In this document: piece by piece, positions 35,501 through 47,500 of the stretch | Position numbering within the stretch: position 1 is the stretch's first letter | Layout of the letters: each line of letters opens with the position of its first letter | DNA from: Aplectana chamaeleonis | Lineage: Eukaryota; Nematoda; Chromadorea; Rhabditida; Cosmocercidae | Length of the DNA stretch: 64,000 nucleotides | Direction: 5' to 3' | Assembly: GCA_029168955.1 (NCBI GenBank) | Contig: JAPDOI010000039.1 | Location: 186,001-250,000, forward strand | Program-made: the position numbers and the translations under genes | The notes under the pieces: model-generated | Database searches by the model: none | Told to the model about the DNA's origin: nothing | The model's input: the letters and a program-made list of their open reading frames with translations, nothing else

Positions 35501-38500
35501 ACAACCTCATTCAAACGAGCTCGGAGAGTGGCGACTACTTGGGGGCGGATTTGCTCTACCCTCCAACGACGTTGTGGGCGATTCCCAGTGTTTGTTTCAT
35601 ATAGGGAGTCAATAACCCTTTTTCGGATGCTCAAAAAAATTCTTTCCTGGGTTTCCTAGATGCTATAAGCAGACTCCAATAAGTCATAGGCGGTTCATGA
35701 TGGTTACGGGTACTTTCCAATGTGAGTAAGCAGATTCACGAACTTATCCAATCAAAGAGGATGCATAGATCGAAGTGGGGAAAATGCGTGCTATGAGCAT
35801 TCCGCCCTGCGGGTGTTCTCTTTCACGAACATTTTTTGCTCATACACGAGGCATAGCTCGGACACGAAATCCGTATCGATATTGATTAAAATTAATGATT
35901 GTACTGCGTTGAGTAATCATCTCCTCATCTCTTAGTTAGTTAGTTTTATTACGATTACACAAGGCAACCGTTGAAAAAAAAACATCTAACAGCGAAAAAA
36001 AAACAAGTAACTGCACAAACACAGTGCAACAAATGAAAAATATAATTATGAGCACTAGTGCTGTCGATACCAATCAAACTAGGATAACTCGTAGCTATGA
36101 AAAAGGTTTGATATTCTCCGCCTAAACTGAGCATAAGTCATATTTGTAGCTGGAGTATTTTTGTAGCTTTGAGAAAGGCACTCCCTGCTCTGAAAGTAAA
36201 CGATTTTGCCCGAATTGTGGTTTTTGGTCTAGGTAACGTGATTTTGATCTCTTCGAAAATTCCGGTCATGAATTGAGCGAGCAGCGATAGCGAAATTTAT
36301 CTTGTTCTGACCTGTAGTCGATGGAATTTTGAGAAGGAATGAGAACTCTGAATTTAGTACGTCGATTTTGAAACGAATTATGGTAATGCTGCGCTTTGGG
36401 AGCAAAAGGCGCCGCAGAACGTCGTTTTCGCAAAAAATTGATCGGTACCGTGCCCTCAGAACTCGGCCGGAACCTCCCATCACAACACCAAAATAAATCT
36501 TGACGGAGCTCATTGAACGGGTAATCAAAGCAAAAATTTTGGGCGGTGTCGGAAACCGCTCCGAGAAATCCCATAATTTTCAACAAAATGCGTGTAGTGC
36601 TGTATAAATATTACTTTTCTAACATGTGTTTCACCAAAACAAACCACAAAAAGGTGTTAGACTTCTGTTATTACTAAGAATGTCGAGGGAGAACACCTGA
36701 AAAAACGCGTCGAACGCAAATTGATAAAAGAACGAGAGAGACCGGCCGGCGACGGCTGGCATCGTCTGCGTTTGAGACAGTCTTACTGTGATGGTGACCA
36801 AAACCTACTCGGGGTGGAATTTCGGATATGGCGATCAGGGGTGTGCGGCAAACGATTTTGAGATTTCGGCAAACGGCAATAGGCAAGAAAATCGCGAAAA
36901 CGGCCGGCAAACGGCAATCGGCAAACGGCAAAGAGCGCATCTCTCAGATTAACTCAAAAGTTATTCACATGTGTCGCTCTAATTTTTTTCCTTTTTTCCA
37001 ATACTTGTGTCAGCTACGGCTTCGCGAGGGAGCGGCTTTGGCTCCTACAGGCACCGAAGCGACAATGTCGTGTCGGCTTCGCGATAGTGCCGGTGCGGCT
37101 CCCGGTAGTGCTACTGTGGCTCCGCGATCAGTGGCTGCGTTCCGACAAAATAGGACCGACTGCGAGTAACTCATATGAAATGAGTTCAATACAACTGGGT
37201 GAGCCTACGAACAGAAACACTCACCTGCGGTGCTTACGTCCTCTGTCTGGTAGGATTAGAGTGTATCCTCGTTATTGCGACATAGACGATACGGGATCTA
37301 CGTCAAATTTGGGCCATTGAACCAGCAATAATCTCGTTCTGCCACACAGAACAGTGTCGACGAGGTTTCGCTGATGCGTTGTTCGTGCGGTTCGAACGCG
37401 GACCTGCCGCGGTAATGATCTCCACAGCACTCTAATCATCACGGAGGTGCCGCGGTACTACCATGGAATTATCGCGGCACAGTCGAGGGTCGCGGTACTT
37501 TCCTGGCACTGCTGCGGCATACTTTTTCAGGGTCCCTACCCACGTGTGTCTCCGAAATGCTTCTGAGTCGCACAAGTGCTTCCTGATTCTTTTAGTTACA
37601 CCAGAATCTGTCAAAACTCTGGAACAGAAAATAAAGCACCACACTGGAATTGGACCCTCTACTTCCCCACAACTCGCACTTAGTTTGGGTGCAGTTTGGA
37701 ATGCGATCCGCGTGTGTGCTGCGGCTCGAAGAACAGTTACTGCTGAGGGTGGCCGTTTGTGGGGTGTCAACCAGGTGGCCATCAATCGATGCAACAGGAA
37801 TTTTCTCAGTCGCGATCATCTGTTTTGCCTAGCTGACGAGCATTTTCGGTGCCCTTTTCATTTTATTTTCGACGACTCTTCTGATGTCAATATTCTCTTC
37901 TGCTATGTTCCATCTATGCTTACAGTTAGGATAGGTTTTCTTCTATTTTCATTGTTCTTGAAGTAATTAATTAATTATTTATTCATTTTATTTCTTTATT
38001 TCCATTTATTCAGTTACTAATTTATCTTTTCATTCAATATCCATTCATTTACCATTTCGTTTATTTAGGAAACAACATTTTTGTTCTCTCACACATTTAG
38101 TTGATCAATCGAATCTATTAACCTTCGTTTGCTCGTTTGTCTACTTTTTGTCTCAGTCATTTAAAGGTATCCATTTTAATAAACCCTTTGATGCTACCTT
38201 GTTCATTTATTACTAAGCAGCATCTCATATTACAAAGAATGTGATAGGTATTGTTTAGAGATTACATACAATGCCATTTTCCCAACGGTATTTCTTTGAC
38301 GTCTAAACATCAGAAAGCGATAAATTGCTCTAAATGATTGACAAACAGTGATGAACAATTCCGAATAGGATTTCTTGTTTTCATTCCACCGATTTCGGTT
38401 TTTTTCTACATTCTCGACATTGAGTTGGGAACAATCCTGAACAGTTCATCACCTTTCTCAAGGGGTATAGCAGGGGTTCACTTTTCGAGTAATCGTGACA

Positions 38501-41500
38501 ACCGCTGCAAAATCCGAAACATCAGCGAAAACAGAATGATGTGCGTTGGTGGTGCACTAAGAAATATCAAACACAGGAACAGGTAACGGAGTAACAGCAG
38601 GTTAGATGATAGGGTTCTAAAGCAATCTGGCCCAAATAAATTGTTCCCAAGACAAGGTAGAGAATGTTAAAGAAGAGCACCCAAAATCAGTCGAATGAGA
38701 ACGACGAATTCAGTTCGAAATTATTAATAACTAATTATTGATTAATTGGAAGAATTCACAGCTTTTTGGTTAGTAGCATATTTATTAAAACGCCAAGACA
38801 GTACAGCTGAAAAAAGTGTCCCTACATGTAATTTTCCAACAATATCTATCAATATGTTTGAAATATATGAACTGCTGTTTAGCAATAAATGAATAAACTA
38901 GCAGCAAACGGATTAGTCAAATGGATACACGACTAAGACAATAAACAGACGAGTAAATTAACAGACAATAAATTCAAATGATCAAAGAGATGTGTAAGGA
39001 AACAAAAATATCAATTTCTTACTAAATGAAATAGTGAATAAATGAATAATGAGTGAACGCATGAATTAATTACAGAATAGGTAAGTGAAAGAAATGGATC
39101 AAAATAAATAAAAAAATGATTATATACTCCGCAAACGATGGAAATATAAAAAAATCCCTAGCTGTGGGCACAGATCGGTAGAGATCGAACATAGCAGCAG
39201 AGAACATTGAAATCAGAAGAGTCGTCGAAAATAAAATGAAGAGAGCACCGAGAATGGTCGTCAGCTAGGCAAAACAGATGATCGCGACTGAGAAAATTCG
39301 TGTTGCATCGATTGATGGCCACCTGCTCAGAACTTTCTGGGCAAGCTCACTGCGTATAATTGGGCCAAAAGTAAGCTTAGCCCGTCTAATTCACCGAAAA
39401 TCGCCGGTTTTAAGCTTCCCGCGAGCTTGAAACTCGTCGTAAGCATACATCGCCCATGTATGGTTACTGCGTGGTTTTCTAAGCTCGCACTGAGCATTAC
39501 CTGGGGTTGGTTAGGTGTCGGAAGCCTACTAGGATACCGATTAGACGGGGAAAGCAAACAACAGACACTACAGAGTCTATAAAGACGCGGTGAGCTTGCG
39601 GTAACGGCGTGAATAAGGAACATACGTATAGACCGACATTTGAAGACTCTGACGTGTCTCTGCGGCCACTCACAGGAGAGAGTACACGCATGACGCTGAG
39701 CCGCAGGGAAGGAGACAAAGGAGGAGGCCCCTGATTGAAACCCGAAATTCGGCGTCTATTCATTTTATTTGGGTGCCCTCTTTGTATGCTATTTATTGTC
39801 ATGTTTATACCTTTATTCATTTTCTTCGTTCTCTGTTCTTCCTCGTCAGTTTGGACTTCGCCAAGTAATACAGACTCTGATGAACTCTTGAAACGATCCC
39901 CAACCCAAACGCATTCCATCCCCACCGACAGCTGAAACGATCCCCTAAAGTGGGCAAAGTGGGTCCCTCCTAAGTCTGCTATTGGGAGGGACAGGGTTGA
40001 GTTTAGCAGGGACTTGGTTGGCTTTGTAAAGCCGTTCTTAGGGAGCCGGGTCTCAAAATGCTTACCATACCGCTTACCTTTCCACTAGCTTCCTCGATCG
40101 CTACGTGTGTACTGTGCTAAAACTGCTCAGTATACTTACGCATTTCCTCACAGTATCAAAACGTTAATAAACATAAAATCCATCAAAAATTTACTTCCAA
40201 TGCAATTCCCTTCAAAATCGAAGCAAAATCCAAAATCAAAAGCTGAAGAAACGCTAACCACACAGTATGAATCTCATGACTTACTTGACTTACTTGACGT
40301 AAACGGTTGGCTTTCGCCTGATGCGGTCATTCCGCATCTTCACCGAGGTGTGCCGTCCTAGTAGTCACCCGTGTCCATTTGTCACGGCCCTCAGCCACAA
40401 TTTGAACACATTCCATCCAACTGTCACGATTCCATTTCCTGCGAAACGAAACATCGTACCTGAATTTCCTTTCAATGCCGAGTGATTTCAAATCCTCCAT
40501 TCACCACATCCGTCCAAAACTTTCGCCTACGTCCAGACAGGACTTGGAAGCATCCTTAGAGCGTGTTGAACAAGACGATCTGGCGGTCTCCTTAAAATAT
40601 GCCCCAACAGACGAAGACGACCTTCCGTTGCCGCTTGAGATGGCATTGGGAGATGTTGGCCCCTCCCTCGTGTCAAACGTTTATGTAAGGTCAATCTCGT
40701 TGTAGAGATCTTCGTTGTGGCACATCCGCGCCCATTCACACAACCCCATTTTGAGTAATCCTTCATTCTTTCTCACCAGCCTACTGATTTTTTCTGCAAT
40801 AAATGTTATTTGCTTATCAGCATCCAAATTCAGAAACAAATTATCTAACTGTTTTGCTTTGCTACGGATTAGTATGATTTGGAAAAGAAACGTTTGTGAG
40901 AAACTCGTTAAAAGAAGTGAAATGTCTTATGCTACTCATTTGGCATGGGAATATACTCGAAAGAAGCGCTAAAAACTCAGTGAAATGATTCATCGTTGAT
41001 TTGGCTGTGCACTTGTTCACTAAACAACAAAAATTGAGTGTGAGATTGAAAAACCAAATCACGCACATCTCTTCTGAAATCAACCCAACGCTTGCAGTTT
41101 AGGTTAACAAGTCTCAGGTCCTTGCAAAATCATGTTGTGTCTCCCACCTCAATCATTCAGAAATATTGATTTTCAAGCATTACTAAATTATTTGACGCGT
41201 TCGCTTCCGATTGACTATCAATTAAGGAAAGTGGAAATAACATCACGTAGTGTGTCTATGCGAATGTTGTCAACTAAGAGAACTGCAGTCACACGAATAA
41301 ATGTGTGTGCTTAGTAAGACGTGGTTTTTCTAGATTTGGTTTCTCAATGTCACACTCAATTTTTGTTGTTTAGTGAACAAGTGCACAGCCAAATCAACGA
41401 TGAATCATTTCACTGAGTTTTTAGCGCTTCTTTCGAGTTTATTCCCATGCCAAATCAGTAGCATAAGACATTTCGCTTCTTTTAACGAGTTTCTCACAAA

Positions 41501-44500
41501 TGTTTCATTTCCAAATTATACGAATCCGTAGCAAAGCAAGTTAGATAATTTCACTTTATTTTAGCAAAGGTTTCCTTTTAAAGGCACATTACACCCTCAG
41601 ATATGACCTTTCAAATGTTCATGCAGTTGTGTAGTAGACCCCTCTTGCATAACACTTGCCCACCCCTTCTAGCACCACCACAGTTCACACACTTTTTCAT
41701 GGTTTCCGAACCCAATAACGACTAGATGAACGGTTGAATCACAACCGCGTTTTCGATTTTCACTCCCTTGCCGGTCCTCGCGGTTGGGTCGAACACACGA
41801 TCCGTAACGCTTGGCATACTCGCAGTTGGGTCCCGCCCTCTTTCCCCGGCGCTTGGCGCTTTTTAAGTCGAGTCTCACACACTTTCCCCGGCGCTTGGCG
41901 CACTTCCAGTTGAGTCCCTCACGCTTTGCTCGGCGCTTGGCGCACCCGAAGTTGGGTCCCACACACGTTCGCCGGCCCTTGGCGTGCTCCCAGTTAGATC
42001 CCGCCCTTTATCTCCGGTACTTGGAGCGCTCCCAGTTGGGTCCCGCACACTTTCTCCGGCGCTCGGCGCTTTTTATTTGGGGTCCCGCACACTTTCCCCG
42101 TCGCTTGGCACACTTTTAGTTGGGTCGCGAACACGTTCCCTGGCGCGGCACATTATGCGTTCCATTACTTTGCTAGTGGTACAGGTAAGACATATAGGCC
42201 TGTAATTTGAGACTTTGTTACGCCGACCTTTTTTATGGACTGGGCGAACCCAGCCGATTTTCCATAGAGCCGGTATTTTGCTGCGCAGCATGAAGCGGTG
42301 AAAAAGCAAAGATAGCGGAGCAACTAAGCCAAGTGTGGCATTCTTCAAGAAAATGTATGGAATGTGATCGGGCGAAGTTGACGTTCTGTTTGGGAGCTTT
42401 TTGAGTGTGCGGTAAATCAACTCGTCTGATATGTCAATCCAATCCAAGCTCTCTTCGGTTTGCGAAGGGAACATAGGTTTGACTCCAGACGGATGCCTAT
42501 AAACACTTTCAAAGAAATCAGCAAACAAGCCAACTTTAAGATGGTCTTCTGTGATAACGCCCATACCACTTGTGGCAATACCAGGAATATCAGTTGAGAT
42601 TTTTAGTTTTCTATTGCAAAAATTGAAAATTTTCTTACTATTACCGGAGTCTGCAATGAATTCTTCTTCGCATGCCGCTAACTTTGCTAATTCACGCTTC
42701 AACTTTCGCGCATACTTTTTGTGTTTTAGTGAGCCGTATCTACTTATGTTTCTGTAATAGTAATCAACTCTAGCTTTCAATAATTTCACTTTTCGCGGGA
42801 ACCTCGCTTTGGGCAGGCCGGTGTTGCAAGGTGGGACATATTTTTCTATGAGCTCGTAACAGATCGATAGGAATTTGGCATAACAAGAGTCAACAGATAT
42901 GTTAGGATCAAGCAAGTTCATCCAGTTCACTTCACTCAATGTTTGATTTATGGCTTTATAATCCCACTTGCTAAAATTACGAGAAAAGACTTCTGGTCTA
43001 CGATGTGGAACTCCATTCCCAACTATATTAAAAGAAATCATGTTATGATCCGACGTACTAAATGGAGGCAGCACTGAAATTTTAGATACAATACCGTTCA
43101 TAACATGTGTCCCAAAACGCGTCGGCGACGCGAAAGCGCGTCGGAAACGTCGTTTTCGTTCAGAGTGAACGATTTCGGAATCTGAAAACACCGTTCGATT
43201 CGTCTCGTCGCGCTGATTCCAAAAATGTATTGAGGCTGGAGAAAAAACAAACTTTCGACCTAGTTTTGACCTACTTTCTCAGGAAAGAGCCAAAATCTTT
43301 CAAAGTAGATGTTTTCGAAATTTTAAAACGTCAATGCATTCGTATTGCCATGCTGATTTCAAAAATGTATGCATAGTCAAGATCAGTCCGATTCTTGACC
43401 TACTCTCAGCTTTTTAGATTCAATGAATTGAAACTCTTTTCAAAGCGGTTATTTTGAAAATATAATAGCACCATTCGATTCGCAGCGTCATTCCGATTCA
43501 AAATGTGTTAAATGCAGGATAAACTTAATATCAAGCCTTATTATCGTCTATTTACGACTGAACTTTCTGATGACCTCGCTAATTACCTTCTAAGCTGGCG
43601 CTGCCTACAAAGTGCAACCTTGGGCAAATCTGGTGGAGACAACCGTGACATTTCGCACCTTTACCTCTAGTCATTAATAACACATGCATTTGGCACAGTT
43701 TCGAATGCATTTCAAAACTACTGCAAGGCTGTTTTTCTCTTCTGCTTCTAAGGATAACTCCGTTGACAGCGGACTCAAGTGTTTAAAAAATTGCTTAAAT
43801 CGACTAAAGACATCGATATGAGCACAGTGATCCATTTTTAATGTTTTTAGGGAAGGTTTCGTCATTTTCCATTTGCTTAAGTACCTAGGGCGACCAATAC
43901 ACGGGCGACTCTCCGCTATTTGTGCAGTCATCGACTAGCCGTGTTACGGTAAGGCGCTGCTCACGCAAGCAAAATAAGAACGATTTTGACCGGAGCACTT
44001 CAAAAATCTGATTTGAAATCGAATTTACTTCTGAAATCAGGAAATTCGATATTTTTTATCAAATTTGAAAAATTTTCAGTTTATTTCAATTTTTCAAATC
44101 TTCCCAATTATTTTAATTTTTGAAAAAATTTCTGATATCAACTCGTATTTATTCTTGAAATTGAGAACTCCGATTTTTTTTAGGCGTGAAAATTCACAAT
44201 ATATTTCAAATTTCAACAATTTACAGTTTAACTCAAAATTGGAAAATGGTTTAAATATAAGATCGGATTTACTTCTGAAATCAGGAATTCCATTTTTTTT
44301 CAAACTTTTAAAATTTGCAGTTTATTTCGATTTTTCGAAACTTTCCATTTATTTTAACTCTTGAAAATAACTCTGATATAAACTCGTATTTATTCATGAA
44401 ATTAAAACTACGACTTTTTTCAGATTTCAAAATTTTCAATTTATTTCACTCTCAAAAAATTTCAGTTTATTTTAATTGTTGAAAAAGAAAAATCGTATTT

Positions 44501-47500
44501 TCTTCTGAAATTAGGAACTCCGACTTTAACCAGATTTCAGAAATTTCCAGTTCCTTTCAATTTTTCAGCATTTTAAATTCATTTGAATTTTTGAAAAATC
44601 TGAATCCAATTCGAATCATAAAAAAGGTTTATAGAAACTCCGGGAATTTTTGTTTTGATTCAATTTTTTTCAACATTTTAACTTTATTCAATTTTCTTAA
44701 GAATTGAGGCCCTGCTGGGAAACTCCGTACTTAAACTTCCCTTCAAAGTCAGACACTTTTAATGCAATATTGAGATTTGGCCGTTAGCGTCTCGCGTCAG
44801 ATCACGGGCCCCTAACATGCGGTGCAATTACTGGCCGCGCAACTCCTCAGCTGGGCCACCTCGCCACACACACACAGCACCGATCACTCGAGATAGAGTG
44901 TCAACTTTCAATTATTTTATGAAACTCTCTCATCGAGTCCAAATGCACCAAGCATTGAAGATGTTTCGCAAAATTCCAGAAGTTCAGGTACGATGGTTTG
45001 TCTACAGATTTGGAACCTTGGAAGAGCTCGACTAGTGTGACCCGGCACCCCTCACATGCCGGCTGATTTACCAACGCGAGCTGGCTTTCTCCGCCGCCAC
45101 TGACCATCACAATATCGACTGGATGGTCCACACAAGACGTAAATATTGAAAAATCTCCCCTAAATATACGTTCTCACTCACTCAGCGGTCAAAATGTTAA
45201 TGAATTCCAGAAAGCGTAAACCTTTAAGAATTAAAAAAATTAATTTTACAGACTTTTCTGTTTTTTATCAAAAATCTATTTCTCATTTAATGTTTTCAAT
45301 ATTTTGTTTTTTTTTTCTCTGGATTTCCCATAATTTTCACTTTTACATTTTTTTGAATTTGGTATCTTTTAAATAGTTTTTTTAAATTTATTCTTTTCAA
45401 TTATTGATTGCTATTTTCTTGTATACTTATTTATTGAAGCTTACGCTTTCTGGAATTCATTAACATTTTGACCGCTGAGTGAGTGAGAACGTATATTTAG
45501 GGGAGATTTTTCAATATTTACGTCTTGTGTGGACCATCCAGTCGATATTGTGATGGTCAGTGGCGGCGGAGAGAGCCAGCTCATGCTGGTAAATCAGCCA
45601 GCATTTGAGGGGTGCAGGGTCACGCACCGGGCCAGCGTTGGCAAGGTTCCATACCTGTAGACAAACCCTCGTAAAAGCCCTAGAACATCTAAAATCTTGA
45701 AATTTCTGCAATTCTGGATGCATTTTGGATCGATAAGAGACTTTAATAAAATAATAAATAAGTATACAAGAAAATAGCAATCAATAATTGAAAAGATTAA
45801 ATTTAAAAACTGTTGTAAAGATACCAGATCCAAAAATTGTAAAAGTGAAAATTATGGGAAAACCAGAGAAAAAAACAAAATATTGAAAACATTAAATGAG
45901 AAATAGATTTTTGATAAAAAACAAAAAAGTCTGTAAAATTAATTTTTTTAATTCTTAAAGGTTTACGCTTTCTGGAATTCATTAACATTTTGACCGCTGA
46001 GTGAGTGAGAACGTATATTTAGGGGAGATTTTTCAATATTTACGTCTTGTGTGGACCATCCAGTCGATATTGTGATGGTCAGTGGCGGCGGAGAAAGCCA
46101 GCTCGCGTTGGTAAATCAGCCGGCATGTGAGGGGTGCCGGGTCACACTAGTCGAGCTCTTCCAAGGTTCCAAATCTGTAGACAAACCATCGTACCTAAAC
46201 TTCTGGAATCTTGCGAAACGTCTTCAATGCTAGATGCATTTGGAATCGATAAGACAGTTTAATAAAATAATTGAAAGTTGACACTCTATCTCGAGTGATC
46301 GGTGCTGTGTGTGTGTGGCGAGGTGGCCCAGCTGAGGAGTTGCGCGGCCAGTAATTGCACCGCATGTTAGGGGCCCGTGATCTGACGCGAGACGCTAACG
46401 GCCAAATCTCAATATTGCATTAAAAGTGTCTGACTTTGAAGGGAAGTTTAAGTACGGAGTTTCCCAGCAGGGCCTCATTTCTTAAGAAAATTGAATAAAG
46501 TTAAAATGTTGAAAAAAATTGAATCAAAACAAAAATTTCCGGAGTTTCTATGAACCTTTTTTATAATTCGAATTGGATTCAGATTTTTCAAAAATTCAAA
46601 TGAATTGAAAATGGTGAAAAATTGAAAGGAACTGGAAATTTCTGAAATCTGGTTAAAGTCGGAGTTCCTTATTTCAGAAAAAATACGATTTTTCTTTTTC
46701 AACAATTGAAATAAATTGAAATTTTTTGAGAGTGAAATAAATTGAAAATTTTGAAATCTGAAAAAGTCGTAGCTTTAATTTCAAGAATAAATAGGAGTTT
46801 ATATCAGAGGTATTTTCAAGAGTTAAAATAAATGGAAAGTTTCGAAAAATCGAAATAAACTGCAAATTTTAAAAGTTTGGAAAAAAAATGGAATTCCTGA
46901 TTTCAAAAGTAAATACGATATTATATCAAACCTTTTTCAAAACTTGAATTAAACCGAAAATTTTTGAAATTTGAAATAAATTGTAAATTTTCAAGTCTAA
47001 AATAAAATCGGAGTTCTCAATTTCAAGAATAAATACGAGTTGATATCAGAGATTTCTTCAAAAATTAAAACAATTGGGAAGATTTGAAAAATTGAAATAA
47101 ACTGGAAATTTTTGAAACTTGATAAAAAATATCGGATTTCCTGATTTCAGAAGTAAATTCGATTTCAAATCAGATTTTTGAAGTGCTCCGGTCAAAATCG
47201 TTTTTATTTTGCTTGCGTAAGCAGCGCCTTACCGTAACACGGCTAGTCGATGACTGCACAATTAGCGGAGAGTCGCCCGTGTATTGGTCGCACTAGGTAC
47301 TTCAGCAAATGGAAAATGACGAAACCTTCCCTAAAAACATTAAAAATGGATCACTGTGCTCATATCGATGTCTTTAGTCGATTTAAGCAATTTTTTAAAC
47401 ACTTGAGTCCGCTGTCAACGGAGTTATCATTAGAAGCAGAAGAGAAGAAAAAACAGCCTTGCAGTAGTTTTGAAATGCATTCGAAACTGTGCCAAATGCA

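Noticed and set aside
34881..35659. Open frames of 85-150 codons
   Set aside because: Mixed low-complexity and inverted-repeat sequence; no conserved motif or exon boundaries matching them.
37838..37925. Hydrophobic segment after TTTTGCCTAG considered as TM4 exon of the K2P channel
   Set aside because: It does not fit the phase-2 end of exon 7 (it gives a stop at once). A clearly better, phase-fitting TM4 exon with family-typical sequence follows at 56414.
42073..42160. C-terminal extension of the CR1-like frame ([20 protein letters not shown])
   Set aside because: This part is translated minisatellite, not retrotransposon.
43087..43191. N-terminal extension of the same frame ([20 protein letters not shown])
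   Set aside because: It is the terminal repeat of the palindromic transposon read through in frame.
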